From contig NZ_JAUNTS010000001.1 of NCBI RefSeq assembly GCF_030538595.1, positions 1 through 64,000 on the forward strand: 64,000 nt of DNA. Reading direction: 5' to 3'. The DNA is from Kocuria sp. (GTDB lineage: Bacteria > Actinomycetota > Actinomycetes > Actinomycetales > Micrococcaceae). The notes below the pieces were generated by a model, which saw only the letters and a list, made by a program, of their open reading frames with translations, was not told the DNA's origin and made no database searches. Each line of letters opens with the position of its first letter. Position 1 is the stretch's first letter. The translations under genes and the position numbers were made by a program. Of this stretch, positions 54,668-63,524 are shown piece after piece.

Positions 54668-54687
54668 GGTCGAGTACAGAGCGCTGC

Positions 54688-54740
54688 TCACTGACGCGGT
54701 GCCGGGTTGCAATGCATTGCAGTCGGCACCGCGTCACTGA
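54688..54740 (+). other. Intra-operon hairpin 2 upstream of gluC
   Basis: A 17-bp stem with one mismatch (54688-54704 with 54724-54740) whose loop contains a further palindrome, TGCAATGCATTGCA. It lies 70 bp before gluC. Confidence 0.7.
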
Positions 54741-54810
54741 ATCCATGTAGTCGCTGAATCCCAGTCACCCCCGTCCATGAGTCAACCCTTCCACTTCGCT
54801 AAGAGGCACA

Positions 54811-55497
54811 GTGAATAGCTATTTCGCCGACTTTGCGAGTCTGTTCGAGCAGTTCGACGTCGCCGCCGCCTTCTGGGTCAATATCCAACTGACCTTTTTT
54901 GCAGCCATCGGCTCCATGCTGCTGGGCACCGTGCTCGCCCTGATGCGCGTATCCCCCATCGCGTCCATGCGGTGGCTCGGTGCCGCCTACGTCAACGTCA
55001 TTCGGAATACTCCGTTGACCATCATTCTGGTGTTTCTGGTGTTGGGCGTGTGGTCGCAGCTGCAGTTCAACCTCAGCTCAGATTTCAACGTCAACTTCTT
55101 CCGCTACGCGGTGGTCGGTCTGGCTGTTTATCACGCGGCGTTCGTGTGTGAAGCCATCCGCTCCGGGGTGAACACCGTCCCGGTGGGTCAAGCTGAAGCC
55201 GCGCGCGCCATTGGCCTGGGCTTTCTGCCCGCGGCCCGCTTGATCATTTTCCCGCAAGCCCTGCGCGGAGCCATCACGCCGTTGGGCAACACGCTGATCG
55301 CTTTGACCAAGAACACCACGGTGGCGGCAGCGGCTTCCGTGACTGAGATATCCGCCCTGATGAAGTCCATGATCGAGTTCCGCCCGGACGTGATCATTGC
55401 CATCTTCTTGACCGTGGCCGTTGGTTTCGTTCTGATCGTGGTCCCGGTGGGTCTGCTGACCACCTGGGCCTCCCGAAAGTTTGCGGTGGTGCGCTGA
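54811..55497 (+). CDS. gluC: Glutamate-type ABC transporter, permease 1
   Basis: A 228-residue permease with about five membrane segments and the EAA-type loop GQAEAARAIGLGFLPAARLI that docks on the ATPase. HisM/GluC family. GTG 54811 has AGAGG close upstream. The stop overlaps the gluD start by one base (TGATG). Confidence 0.92.
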   Translation: MNSYFADFASLFEQFDVAAAFWVNIQLTFFAAIGSMLLGTVLALMRVSPIASMRWLGAAYVNVIRNTPLTIILVFLVLGVWSQLQFNLSSDFNVNFFRYAVVGLAVYHAAFVCEAIRSGVNTVPVGQAEAARAIGLGFLPAARLIIFPQALRGAITPLGNTLIALTKNTTVAAAASVTEISALMKSMIEFRPDVIIAIFLTVAVGFVLIVVPVGLLTTWASRKFAVVR

Positions 55498-56375
55498 TGT
55501 CCTCCAAGGCACAAAACGTTCTCTTTGACGTCCAAGGTCCCCGCGGGCGTGCCATCACGCTGGGGCTCAACATTGTTGGTGCCCTGATCGTGGTGGCTGT
55601 TGCCTGGTATGTGCTGGCGCAGCTGGGTGAGCGTGGTCAGTTGGAACCCTCCAAGTGGACACAGCTCTTCACAGCCCGGTCCTGGAACAACTTTTTCATT
55701 CCAGGCATTGTGGCCACTCTGCGTGCTGCAGGGCTGGCCGTGGTCCTCTCCATTGTGTTCGGCGTGATCTTTGGGTTGGGTCGCCTCTCCCAAGTGGCTG
55801 TCATCCGGGCCGTGTCCACCGTGGTGGTGGAGTTTTTCCGCGCCGTGCCGGTGCTGGTCATGATGATCTTTTTCTACCTGGGCATCGGACGCACCGGGTT
55901 GATCCAGCCGTCGGAAACTCCGTTTTGGGCCGTGGTGCTGGCCCTGATGCTCTACAACGGTTCGGTGATCGCCGAGTTGATCCGCTCGGGTGTGCACAGC
56001 TTGCCGCGCGGACAACGTGAAGCCGGCCTGGTGGTGGGTCTGACCGAGTCCCAGACCTTGCGGGCCATTTTGCTGCCGCAGGCGTTGACTGCCATGCTGC
56101 CGTCCCTGGTGAGCCAGTTCGTGGTGATTTTGAAGGACACCGCGTTGGGCTACATCATCACCTATCCAGAGTTGCTGGCTTCCGCCCGCCGCCTGGGCTC
56201 GGGTGACGGCAACATCTTGCAGACCCTTCTCATGGCAGCCGTGATCTTTGTGGTCATCAACTTTGCCCTGACCTCACTGGCACAGTGGCTCTCCGGATTC
56301 CTGAGCTATCGGACCTCCGGGAAGACCAAGCCCACGGCAGCCCCCGCGCCGGCAGCTCCCGCACCGGCCAAGTAG
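55497..56375 (+). CDS. gluD: Glutamate-type ABC transporter, permease 2
   Basis: A 292-residue permease: about five membrane segments and the EAA loop GQREAGLVVGLTESQTLRAI. It has an Ala/Pro-rich C-terminal tail of about 15 residues. It pairs with GluC. ATG 55497 overlaps the gluC stop. A type-1 palindrome follows 14 bp after the stop. Confidence 0.92.
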   Translation: MSSKAQNVLFDVQGPRGRAITLGLNIVGALIVVAVAWYVLAQLGERGQLEPSKWTQLFTARSWNNFFIPGIVATLRAAGLAVVLSIVFGVIFGLGRLSQVAVIRAVSTVVVEFFRAVPVLVMMIFFYLGIGRTGLIQPSETPFWAVVLALMLYNGSVIAELIRSGVHSLPRGQREAGLVVGLTESQTLRAILLPQALTAMLPSLVSQFVVILKDTALGYIITYPELLASARRLGSGDGNILQTLLMAAVIFVVINFALTSLAQWLSGFLSYRTSGKTKPTAAPAPAAPAPAK

Positions 56376-56389
56376 TTCCGTCCGACTCC

Positions 56390-56449
56390 AAGCCGTGCGC
56401 AGTTTGATACCCCATCAGCTCTGATGGGGTATCAAACTGCGCACGGCTT
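56390..56449. repeat. Type-1 dispersed palindrome, copy 4
   Basis: A 60-nt palindrome (one mismatch near the centre) between the converging gluD (stop 56375) and dapE (stop 56466) genes. Arms are identical to copy 3 except at the CC/CT step. Probably a bidirectional terminator. Confidence 0.85.
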
Positions 56450-56465
56450 TCTCCGCTCCAAGTTC

Positions 56466-57599
56466 TCAGGCGCTCAACCACGTCTCCAGCGCTGCGTAGC
56501 ACGCACGAATTTCCCCAGCGGTGACGTGTTCGTCGTCGGTATGGGCCAGTAGTGGGTCGCCCGGCCCAAAGTTCACGGCCGGGACACCCCGTTCGGAAAA
56601 CCGCGCCACATCTGTCCACCCGTACTTGGGCTTTGGCTCCTGACCTACTGCAGCCACGAATGCCGCTGCTGCCGGGCGGTCCAGCCCAGGGCGAGCGGCC
56701 GGGGACAGATCCACGAACTCAAGATCATGCCCCGGGAACAAGTCACGGCAGTGCTGTAGAGCATCCTCCAGCGACTTGTCCGGGGCAAAGCGATAGTTGA
56801 CCTCCACACATGCGGCATCCGGAATCACATTGCCCGCCACTCCCCCGCTGATCCGAATGGCGTTGAGTCCTTCCCGGTACACCAGCCCCTCCACCTCCAC
56901 TGCGGCGGGCTCATAAGCGGCCAGGGTGCTGAGCACATCAGCCAGTTTGTGGATGGCGTTCTCCCCCCGCCAAGCCCTCCCGGAATGCGCAGCCAACCCC
57001 CTGGGGCTGATGGTGAAACGCAAGGTCCCGTTGCAGCCACCCTCCACCGTGCCGTTGGTGGGCTCCAGCAGGACCGCAAAATCTGCCTCCAGGAGATCGG
57101 GGCAGTTGCGGTACAGGCGCCCCAGCCCGGATTTTTCGGAAGCCACTTCCTCGTGGTCGTAAAACACGTAGGTGATGTCCCTGTTCGGTTGGGTCAGCGC
57201 CGCCGCGAGCGTCAATTGAACGGCCACCCCACCCTTCATGTCGGTTGCCCCACGCCCGTAGAGCACACTGGCGTCGTCGCTGGCATCACCGGACCACGAC
57301 GACGGCACGGTCCCCCTTGATCCCGCCACGCTGGGTAACGGGACGGTGTCCAGGTGACCGGCCAGCACCACCCGCTCGGATCGGCCGAGCTCCGTGCGGG
57401 CGACCACGGCGTCGCCGTCGCGGTGAACGCTCAGGTGAGAATACTCACGCAGGGCGGTCTCAACAGCGTCTGCCAAGGCAGTTTCGTGGCCGGAGACGGA
57501 CTCCATGTCAATCACGGTGGCCGTGAGTTCCGCCGGGTCAGCCGTCAAGTCCAGGTGGCGCGGTGTGGGCGCTTGTGGGTCCGCGTGAGGGTTCGTCAT
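56466..57599 (-). CDS. dapE: Succinyl-diaminopimelate desuccinylase
   Basis: A 377-residue M20-family zinc enzyme releasing L,L-diaminopimelate and succinate. Metal and catalytic motifs are VLAGHLDTVPLP, GRGATDMKGGVAVQL and VFYDHEEVASEKSGLGR. Needed for lysine and DAP-type peptidoglycan. ATG 57599 has TAGGGT 6 nt upstream. It is divergent from dapD with only 39 bp between the starts. Confidence 0.93.
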   Translation of the reverse strand: MTNPHADPQAPTPRHLDLTADPAELTATVIDMESVSGHETALADAVETALREYSHLSVHRDGDAVVARTELGRSERVVLAGHLDTVPLPSVAGSRGTVPSSWSGDASDDASVLYGRGATDMKGGVAVQLTLAAALTQPNRDITYVFYDHEEVASEKSGLGRLYRNCPDLLEADFAVLLEPTNGTVEGGCNGTLRFTISPRGLAAHSGRAWRGENAIHKLADVLSTLAAYEPAAVEVEGLVYREGLNAIRISGGVAGNVIPDAACVEVNYRFAPDKSLEDALQHCRDLFPGHDLEFVDLSPAARPGLDRPAAAAFVAAVGQEPKPKYGWTDVARFSERGVPAVNFGPGDPLLAHTDDEHVTAGEIRACYAALETWLSA

Positions 57600-57605
57600 C
57601 CAACC

Positions 57606-57632
57606 ACCCTAGCGGCGCGCGATCCGTAGGAT
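57606..57632. promoter_or_regulatory. Back-to-back overlapping dapE/dapD promoters
   Basis: TAGGGT (57606-57611, minus) is 6 nt before dapE, and TAGGAT (57627-57632, plus) is 6 nt before dapD. Each gene's -35 position falls on the other gene's -10 box, so two polymerases could not bind at once. Confidence 0.55.
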
Positions 57633-57638
57633 GGACCC

Positions 57639-58604
57639 ATGACTTCCATTCACTCTGACACCCCCCGTTACGCCGCCGGACTCGGGGTGGCCTCCGTGGT
57701 GGCCGATGGCCCCAAGGCCGGCACCATTTTGGACGTGTGGTACCCCAACCCCGTGCTGGCCCAGGAGCCAGATACCTCCTTGGACGCTGACCTGCGCGGA
57801 GCTGCTGTTCCGGATGCCGAGCGCAATGTGACGGCCGAACTTGTGGAGCGCGTGATTGATCTTGATGCCGCTCCTGTGGATGCCGCAGATGCCTACCTGC
57901 GCCTGCACCTGCTCTCCCACCGACTGGTGCAGCCCAACACTTTGAACCTGGACGGCATTTTTGGCCTGTTGGCCAATGTGGCGTGGACCTCGCGCGGGCC
58001 GGTGCTGGCGGAAGAACTGCAGTTTGCGCTGCTGCGGATGCGCTCCACGGGCAATGTCACGGTGCTCTCCGTGGACAAGTTCCCGCGCATGGTGGATTAC
58101 GTGGTGCCCACGGGTGTGCGCATTGGCAATGCGGATCGAATCCGTTTGGGTGCCCACCTGGCCGAAGGCACCACGGTCATGCACGAAGGCTTTGTGAACT
58201 TCAACGCGGGAACCTTGGGTACCGCCATGGTGGAGGGCCGAATTTCTGCCGGAGTGGTCATTGGCGATCACACGGATGTTGGCGGCGGTGCCTCCATCAT
58301 GGGCACTCTCTCCGGCGGCGGTAAGCAGCGCATCCAGCTCGGTGAGCGCGTGCTGCTGGGCGCCAACGCTGGTGTGGGCATCTCACTGGGCGATGACTGC
58401 GTGGTGGAAGCCGGCCTGTACGTGACCGCGGGAACCCGGGTCAACGTGCTCAGCAACGGTGGAGAACCGCACGTGGTCAAGGCCGTGGACCTGTCAGGTG
58501 TGCCCAACCTGCTGTTCCGCCGCAACTCCTTGTCCGGTGCGGTGGAAGCTCTGCCCCGGGCCGGACACACCGTGGAGCTCAACGAGGCTCTGCACAAGAA
58601 CTGA
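57639..58604 (+). CDS. dapD: Tetrahydrodipicolinate N-succinyltransferase
   Basis: A 321-residue enzyme of the actinobacterial DapD type. The C-terminal half is a left-handed beta-helix of hexapeptide repeats ([48 protein letters not shown]). It transfers succinyl from succinyl-CoA to tetrahydrodipicolinate. Leaderless-type ATG with TAGGAT 6 nt upstream. galE follows after 62 bp on the same strand. Confidence 0.94.
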   Translation: MTSIHSDTPRYAAGLGVASVVADGPKAGTILDVWYPNPVLAQEPDTSLDADLRGAAVPDAERNVTAELVERVIDLDAAPVDAADAYLRLHLLSHRLVQPNTLNLDGIFGLLANVAWTSRGPVLAEELQFALLRMRSTGNVTVLSVDKFPRMVDYVVPTGVRIGNADRIRLGAHLAEGTTVMHEGFVNFNAGTLGTAMVEGRISAGVVIGDHTDVGGGASIMGTLSGGGKQRIQLGERVLLGANAGVGISLGDDCVVEAGLYVTAGTRVNVLSNGGEPHVVKAVDLSGVPNLLFRRNSLSGAVEALPRAGHTVELNEALHKN

Positions 58605-58666
58605 GCGGTTCGCCGTTGGCCACCGCCGGGATCGCGGAGGCCAGACCCACAACAGAAAGGCATTCC

Positions 58667-59683
58667 ATGCGCATCTTGGTGACCGGTGGCTCCGGTTATA
58701 TCGGCTCACACACCGTCCTGTCCTTGTTGGAGGCCGGGCACGACGTCGTTGTGCTGGACAATCTTGCCAACTCCTCCCGTGAGTCCTTGACCCGCGTGGA
58801 GGAGTTGGCGGGGCGGCCCATTGAAGGATTTGAGCAGGTGGACCTGCTGGATGTTCCCGAACTCAATCGGGTGTTCCAGACCTGGAAGCCGGAGGCCGTG
58901 ATCCACTTTGCGGGGCTCAAAGCCGTGGGCGAATCAGCGGAAAAACCCCTGTGGTACTACTCCAACAACGTGGGCGGCACCCTGAATCTGCTGCATGCCA
59001 TGGAGGAGAACGACTGCCGGACCATCGTGTTCTCCTCCTCCGCCACCGTCTACGGAGAGGTGGACACCATGCCGCTGACGGAGAAGGTGGAAAAGGACGC
59101 CACCAACCCCTACGGGCGCACCAAGGAGCAGATCGAGGACATTCTCACGGATCTTGCTGCAGCCGATTACCGCTGGAACGTGGCCCTGCTGCGCTACTTC
59201 AACCCGGTGGGTGCCCACGAATCGGGGCGCATTGGGGAGGACCCCACGGGCATTCCCAACAACCTGATGCCGTTTGTGGCCCAGGTTGCCGTGGGACGCC
59301 GGGAGAAGCTGCGGGTATTCGGTGGGGACTACCCCACTGCCGATGGCACGGGCGTGCGTGACTACATTCACGTGGTGGACCTTGCCGACGGTCACGTGCG
59401 CGCCGTGAATTGGCTGGCCGCCAACGGCGGATTGAAAATCTGGAACCTGGGTACGGGCCACGGTTACTCCGTGCTGGAGGTCCGGGATGCTTTCGAGAAG
59501 GCCTCCGGCGTGGAAATCCCCTACGAGGTGGTGGATCGCCGCCCCGGGGATGCTGCCACCACCTACGCGGATGCCTCCGCAGCCCTGGCGGACCTGGGCT
59601 GGTCTGCTGATCGTGACATGGACACAATGTGCCGCGACCACTGGAACTGGCAGAAGAACAACCCCAACGGTTACGCCGGCTGA
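58667..59683 (+). CDS. galE: UDP-glucose 4-epimerase
   Basis: A 338-residue short-chain-dehydrogenase-type epimerase: NAD motif TGGSGYIGSHTVLSL, VFSSSATVYGE, catalytic YGRTK and PVGAHESGRIGEDPTGIPNN. It interconverts UDP-glucose and UDP-galactose for envelope polysaccharides. ATG 58667 has AGAAAGG about 6 nt upstream; the longer frame from 58616 is not needed. Confidence 0.94.
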   Translation: MRILVTGGSGYIGSHTVLSLLEAGHDVVVLDNLANSSRESLTRVEELAGRPIEGFEQVDLLDVPELNRVFQTWKPEAVIHFAGLKAVGESAEKPLWYYSNNVGGTLNLLHAMEENDCRTIVFSSSATVYGEVDTMPLTEKVEKDATNPYGRTKEQIEDILTDLAAADYRWNVALLRYFNPVGAHESGRIGEDPTGIPNNLMPFVAQVAVGRREKLRVFGGDYPTADGTGVRDYIHVVDLADGHVRAVNWLAANGGLKIWNLGTGHGYSVLEVRDAFEKASGVEIPYEVVDRRPGDAATTYADASAALADLGWSADRDMDTMCRDHWNWQKNNPNGYAG

Positions 59684-59702
59684 GCCGTTCCCGACCCTGC
59701 GC

Positions 59703-59758
59703 CGATCAGTGAGTTGTGCCGCCCATCAGCTTTGATGAGCGGCACAACTCACTGATCA
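59703..59758. terminator. Type-2 palindrome / bidirectional terminator, copy 2
   Basis: Arms 59703-59728 and 59734-59758 (one or two mismatches), core GTTGTGCCGC, between converging galE and gltA. It shares its core with the palindrome at 40501-40540. Confidence 0.75.
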
Positions 59759-59767
59759 GCAGTCGGT

Positions 59768-59821
59768 ACGACGACGCCGGGGGGCACCTTCCGTACGGAA
59801 GGTGCCCCCCGGCGTCGTCGT
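59768..59821. terminator. 27-bp perfect-stem terminator of gltA
   Basis: Positions 59768-59794 are the exact reverse complement of 59795-59821. It lies just after the gltA stop on the minus strand and next to the type-2 palindrome. Confidence 0.85.
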
Positions 59822-59836
59822 TACGAAAGTTGAGCC

Positions 59837-61132
59837 TCAGCGCTGCGGGTAGGGGCGCTCGCCTTCACCCACGTAGAGCTGACGCGGACGGCCGATCTTG
59901 GTCTCCGGGTCCTGAATCATCTCCCGCCACTGGGCAATCCAGCCCGGCAGGCGACCGATGGCGAACAGCACGGTGAACATGCGCTCCGGGAAGCCCATGG
60001 CCTTGTAGATCAGGCCCGTGTAGAAGTCCACGTTCGGGTAGAGCTTGCGCTCCACAAAGTAGTCATCGGCCAGAGCCTTCTCTTCCAGCTTCATGGCGAT
60101 GTCCAGCATCTCGTTGTTGCCGCCCAGCTTCTCCAGGATGTCGTGAGCGTAGCCCTTGATGATCTGGGCGCGGGGGTCGTAGCTCTTGTAGACGCGGTGA
60201 CCAAAGCCCATGAGCTTGACGCCGTCTTCCTTGTTCTTGACCTTCTCCATGAACGTGTCCGGGTCCATGCCCTCGTTCTGAATCTGGCCCAGCATCTTCA
60301 GCACAGCCTCATTGGCGCCACCGTGCAGCGGGCCGTACAGGGCATTGATGCCCGCGGAGACCGAGGCAAAGATGTTGGCTTCAGATGAGCCCACCAAACG
60401 CACGGTGGACGTGGAGCAGTTCTGCTCATGATCCGCGTGCAGCATGAGCAAGACGTCCAAAACCTTGGCCATGTCCGGGTCCACTTGATAGTTGGCGGCC
60501 GGAACGCCAAAGCACATGCGCAGGAAGTTCTCCGCATAATTCAACTCATTGTGGGGGTAAAGCATGGGTTCGCCCACGGACTTCTTGAAGGCGTAGGCAG
60601 CCAGGGTGGGCACCTTGGCCAGCAAGCGAATGGTGGAAATTTCAATCTGCTCGGGATCGTGAGGATCCAAGGAATCCGCGTAGAACGTGGACAGAGCCGA
60701 GACCGCGGAGGAAAGCACGGGCATGGGGTGCGCCGAGCGCGGGAATCCGTTGAAGAACATTTTGAGGTCTTCATGGACCATGGTGTGCGTGGTGATGCGG
60801 TGCTCAAAGTCCTGGTACTGCTCCGGGGTGGGCAGCTCGCCGTAGATCAGCAAGTAAGCCACTTCCACAAAGTTGGACTTCTCCGCCAGCTGCTCAATGG
60901 GGTAACCCCGATAGCGCAGGATGCCGTTGGCGCCGTCAATGTAGGTGATCGCCGAACGGGCATTGGCGGTGTTGACAAAGCCGGGGTCGTAGACCACGTT
61001 GCCGGTCTCTTTGAGCAGCGCACTGACGCCGTAGCCGTAGTTGCCTTCGGCTGCTTCCAGAACGGGCAGGTCCAGGCTGCCGTTCTCATAATTGAGCTGG
61101 ACGTTTTTGGCGTCGGTTGCAGACTCGCTCAT
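59837..61132 (-). CDS. gltA: Citrate synthase (type II)
   Basis: A 431-residue hexameric-type citrate synthase. Catalytic residues are in LHGGANEAVLKMLG, GFGHRVYKSYDPRAQIIKG and VDFYTGLIYKAMGFP. It condenses acetyl-CoA and oxaloacetate. ATG 61132 has GGAGG 6 nt upstream. The 268-bp upstream region holds a small palindrome GTGTCCCAAGACAC (61264-61277) that could be a regulator site. Confidence 0.95.
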   Translation of the reverse strand: MSESATDAKNVQLNYENGSLDLPVLEAAEGNYGYGVSALLKETGNVVYDPGFVNTANARSAITYIDGANGILRYRGYPIEQLAEKSNFVEVAYLLIYGELPTPEQYQDFEHRITTHTMVHEDLKMFFNGFPRSAHPMPVLSSAVSALSTFYADSLDPHDPEQIEISTIRLLAKVPTLAAYAFKKSVGEPMLYPHNELNYAENFLRMCFGVPAANYQVDPDMAKVLDVLLMLHADHEQNCSTSTVRLVGSSEANIFASVSAGINALYGPLHGGANEAVLKMLGQIQNEGMDPDTFMEKVKNKEDGVKLMGFGHRVYKSYDPRAQIIKGYAHDILEKLGGNNEMLDIAMKLEEKALADDYFVERKLYPNVDFYTGLIYKAMGFPERMFTVLFAIGRLPGWIAQWREMIQDPETKIGRPRQLYVGEGERPYPQR

Positions 61133-61400
61133 GGATGTCCTCCGCGGTGGTAGTCCGTGATCGTTGACCCGGTGGGTCTGGCGTAATGCCGGCGCGCCCG
61201 CGCGGTGAGGCGGGAGCCGGTGGTGCGAGAGATGGAGCGCACAACGGTGTGCATTCCACGTACGTGTCCCAAGACACAAAATCGCTCGACCCCCAATTTA
61301 CTCCGTGGGGACCGCAACGTGCCAATTTCCATGCTCCCGTCACGAGTGCTAGAGCCTGTGCGCACCCGGACAGTCAGGCAGCAAGAGCTTGCCAGTGCGC

Positions 61401-62552
61401 TCAGGCGCCTTGGAGCCGTTCGACGGCGGCGTGGATACGTTCATCCGTGCCCGTCAGCGAAACTCGGACATGGCCGGCACCGGCGTCACCGTAGAAAACA
61501 CCCGGACCCACCACAATCCCCAGCTGCGCAAAACGTCCCACGGTCTGCCAGGTATCGGCTCCGTCAGAGGGCTTGGCCCACAAATAGAGGCCAGCCTCCG
61601 AATGCTCCACCTCCAAGCCAAAGGCCTCAATCGCCGGGAGCAACTGTTCGCGGCGAGCACGATAGAGGGCTTTCTGGGCAACCACGTGGGCGTCGTCGTT
61701 GAGGGCGGCCTGCATGGCCGCTTGCACCGGTGCGGGGACAATCATTCCTGCGTGTTTACGCGAGTTGACCAGGTCCTTCATCAGCGCGGCATCCCCGGCC
61801 ACGAAGGCTGCCCGGTAGCCTGCCAGGTTCGACTGCTTGGACAGGGAGTATGCGCTCAACAGGAGGGAAAAATCTCCCCCGCTGACTGCTGGGTCCAACA
61901 CGGAGGGGACCGGTGTGCCACCGTTTTCCACGTCCCAGTCGCCCCAGCCCAGTTCCGCGTAGCACTCATCGGAGGCCACCACGGCACCCAGGGCGCGGGC
62001 TTGATCCACCAGTTTCTTCAACGACTCGGTGGAACGCACAATGCCCGTGGGATTGCCCGGGGAGTTCACCCACACCAGGCGGACTCGGGCACGAACGTCG
62101 TCGTCCAGCTCATCCAAATCATCCGCGGCAACGTGGTCGGCACCGGCAATCTGGGCACCGATGTCGTAGGTGGGATAGGCAACGGTGGGGCGAACCACCA
62201 CGTCTCCGGCGCGCAGCCCCAGCAGCAACGGCAGCCATGCCACCAGCTCCTTGGAGCCCACCGTGGGCATCACCTGCTCGGGGTCAAGCCCAGGTACGCC
62301 GCGGCGTCGTTCAAACCACCGCACAATGGCTTCCCGCAGAGCTGCCGTGCCGTGCGTGGTGGGGTAACCCGGGGCATCGGCGGCAGCCGCCAGAGCGTCC
62401 TGGACCACCAGGGGCGTGGGGTCCACCGGGGTGCCGATGGACAGGTCCACCACACCGCCCGGGTGCTGCTGGGCCGTGGCGCGATAAGGCGCCATGGCCT
62501 CCCACGGGTATTCGGGTAGGGACAGGCCGAAAGCGCGCGCCGAATCCGTCAC
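61401..62552 (-). CDS. dapC: Succinyldiaminopimelate transaminase
   Basis: A 383-residue class I PLP aminotransferase. Motifs are VWVNSPGNPTGIV, VVASDECYAELGWG, the PLP lysine in SAYSLSKQSNLAGYRAAF, and the C-terminal Arg in GHVRVSLTGTDERI. It is the DapC step between DapD and DapE; location next to fdxA is actinobacteria-typical. GTG 62552 has AGGA about 7 nt upstream; TTG 62555, abutting the fdxA stop, is possible. It is coupled to fdxA. Confidence 0.93.
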   Translation of the reverse strand: MTDSARAFGLSLPEYPWEAMAPYRATAQQHPGGVVDLSIGTPVDPTPLVVQDALAAAADAPGYPTTHGTAALREAIVRWFERRRGVPGLDPEQVMPTVGSKELVAWLPLLLGLRAGDVVVRPTVAYPTYDIGAQIAGADHVAADDLDELDDDVRARVRLVWVNSPGNPTGIVRSTESLKKLVDQARALGAVVASDECYAELGWGDWDVENGGTPVPSVLDPAVSGGDFSLLLSAYSLSKQSNLAGYRAAFVAGDAALMKDLVNSRKHAGMIVPAPVQAAMQAALNDDAHVVAQKALYRARREQLLPAIEAFGLEVEHSEAGLYLWAKPSDGADTWQTVGRFAQLGIVVGPGVFYGDAGAGHVRVSLTGTDERIHAAVERLQGA

Positions 62553-62555
62553 CAA

Positions 62556-62879
62556 TCAGTCCTGGTTCTGCGGGGGCAGAGCGGCGATTCCCGGGTGGTC
62601 CTTGCCGGTGTTGCCGAGCTTGGCGGCGCCACCGGGAGAGCCCAGATCATCAAAGAACTCGACGTTGAACTTGTAGTACTCCGCCCATTCCTCCGGGGTG
62701 TCATCCTCGTAGTAAATGGCCTCCACCGGGCAGACGGGTTCGCAAGCGCCGCAATCCACGCACTCATCCGGGTGGATGTAGAGCGAACGTTCACCCTCGT
62801 AAATGCAATCGACGGGGCACTCTTCCACACACGCCTTGTCCTTGACATCAACACAAGGCTGGGCGATCACGTAGGTCAT
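62556..62879 (-). CDS. fdxA: 7Fe-type ferredoxin FdxA
   Basis: A 107-residue ferredoxin. Cys9, Cys17 and Cys50 fit a [3Fe-4S] site, and Cys21, Cys40, Cys43 and Cys46 a [4Fe-4S] site (ACVEECPVDCIYEG and DECVDCGACEPVCP). It is an electron carrier in the cytosol. Start ATG 62879, with a short leader from the promoter at 62918-62945. Confidence 0.95.
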   Translation of the reverse strand: MTYVIAQPCVDVKDKACVEECPVDCIYEGERSLYIHPDECVDCGACEPVCPVEAIYYEDDTPEEWAEYYKFNVEFFDDLGSPGGAAKLGNTGKDHPGIAALPPQNQD

Positions 62880-62917
62880 GAAACTCAGCGATCCTCTCTC
62901 ACGGTCGGTTCCGAACC

Positions 62918-62945
62918 ATCCTACGGCGTCGTGCCATTGGCCCAA
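62918..62945 (-). promoter_or_regulatory. Promoter of fdxA-dapC
   Basis: TTGGGC (62940-62945), 16-nt spacer, TAGGAT (62918-62923) on the minus strand. It leaves a ~32-nt leader containing GAGAGGA. Confidence 0.6.
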
Positions 62946-62974
62946 GACGGAATGTCATCTAGGAAACATGCGGC

Positions 62975-62980
62975 TACGGT
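62975..62980 (+). promoter_or_regulatory. Leaderless -10 box of gene 62987
   Basis: TACGGT, 6 nt before GTG 62987. Confidence 0.5.
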
Positions 62981-62986
62981 GATTGC

Positions 62987-63370
62987 GTGAACACGCCCCG
63001 ATCCGCCGTCGCTCTCCTCCGTTCCCTGCCACTTGGAACTCGGGTCACCGTGCGCTGGGCGCTTCCTTCCGGTGATGCCTCCGGCAAGCGCTTCACGGAC
63101 TCCATCGGCACCATTCTTGGCCCTGACCCAACCCTGGACCCCGACGACGACGCCCGCCATGACTCCCGTCAACCCTCTGCCCATGCGGTGGAGGGCACTG
63201 CTCATTCGGGTGACATGAATACAGACGGCACAGCCGTGGCTGATGCCGGGGATGTTCTGGTGCTGGAAACCCGCCGCGGGCGCGTGGAAATCCCCTGGTC
63301 CGCCATCCACCTGGCCAAGCCGGTTCCCCCACCGCCACCACGCCGAGCCCCGCGCGCATCCACCGAGTAG
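62987..63370 (+). CDS. Small SH3-like actinobacterial protein (acetyltransferase-associated domain)
   Basis: A 127-residue protein. It begins RSLPLGTRVTVRWALPSG and ends LVLETRRGRVEIPWSAIHLA followed by a Pro-rich KPVPPPPPRR. In other actinobacteria this domain is the N-terminal part of longer GNAT acetyltransferases encoded beside fdxA; here it stands alone, with an Asp/His-rich insertion in the middle. Function unknown. Confidence 0.65.
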   Translation: MNTPRSAVALLRSLPLGTRVTVRWALPSGDASGKRFTDSIGTILGPDPTLDPDDDARHDSRQPSAHAVEGTAHSGDMNTDGTAVADAGDVLVLETRRGRVEIPWSAIHLAKPVPPPPPRRAPRASTE

Positions 63371-63418
63371 CTGGCGGGCAGCCAACTGGATAGCCACCCT
63401 GCCGCTCTTGCCTGCCAT

Positions 63419-63473
63419 GAGTGCGTATTTTTGCGGCTCCTGATTGACTCAGCAGCCGCAAGAATGCGCACTC
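63419..63473. terminator. Hairpin downstream of gene 62987
   Basis: A ~20-bp imperfect stem (63419-63438 with 63454-63473), with a T-run inside the left arm. It lies between converging genes. Confidence 0.65.
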
Positions 63474-63524
63474 GCGGATGGTGCCCCCTCAATCATGAGG
63501 ACAGCATGAGCAAAGTGGTGCCGA

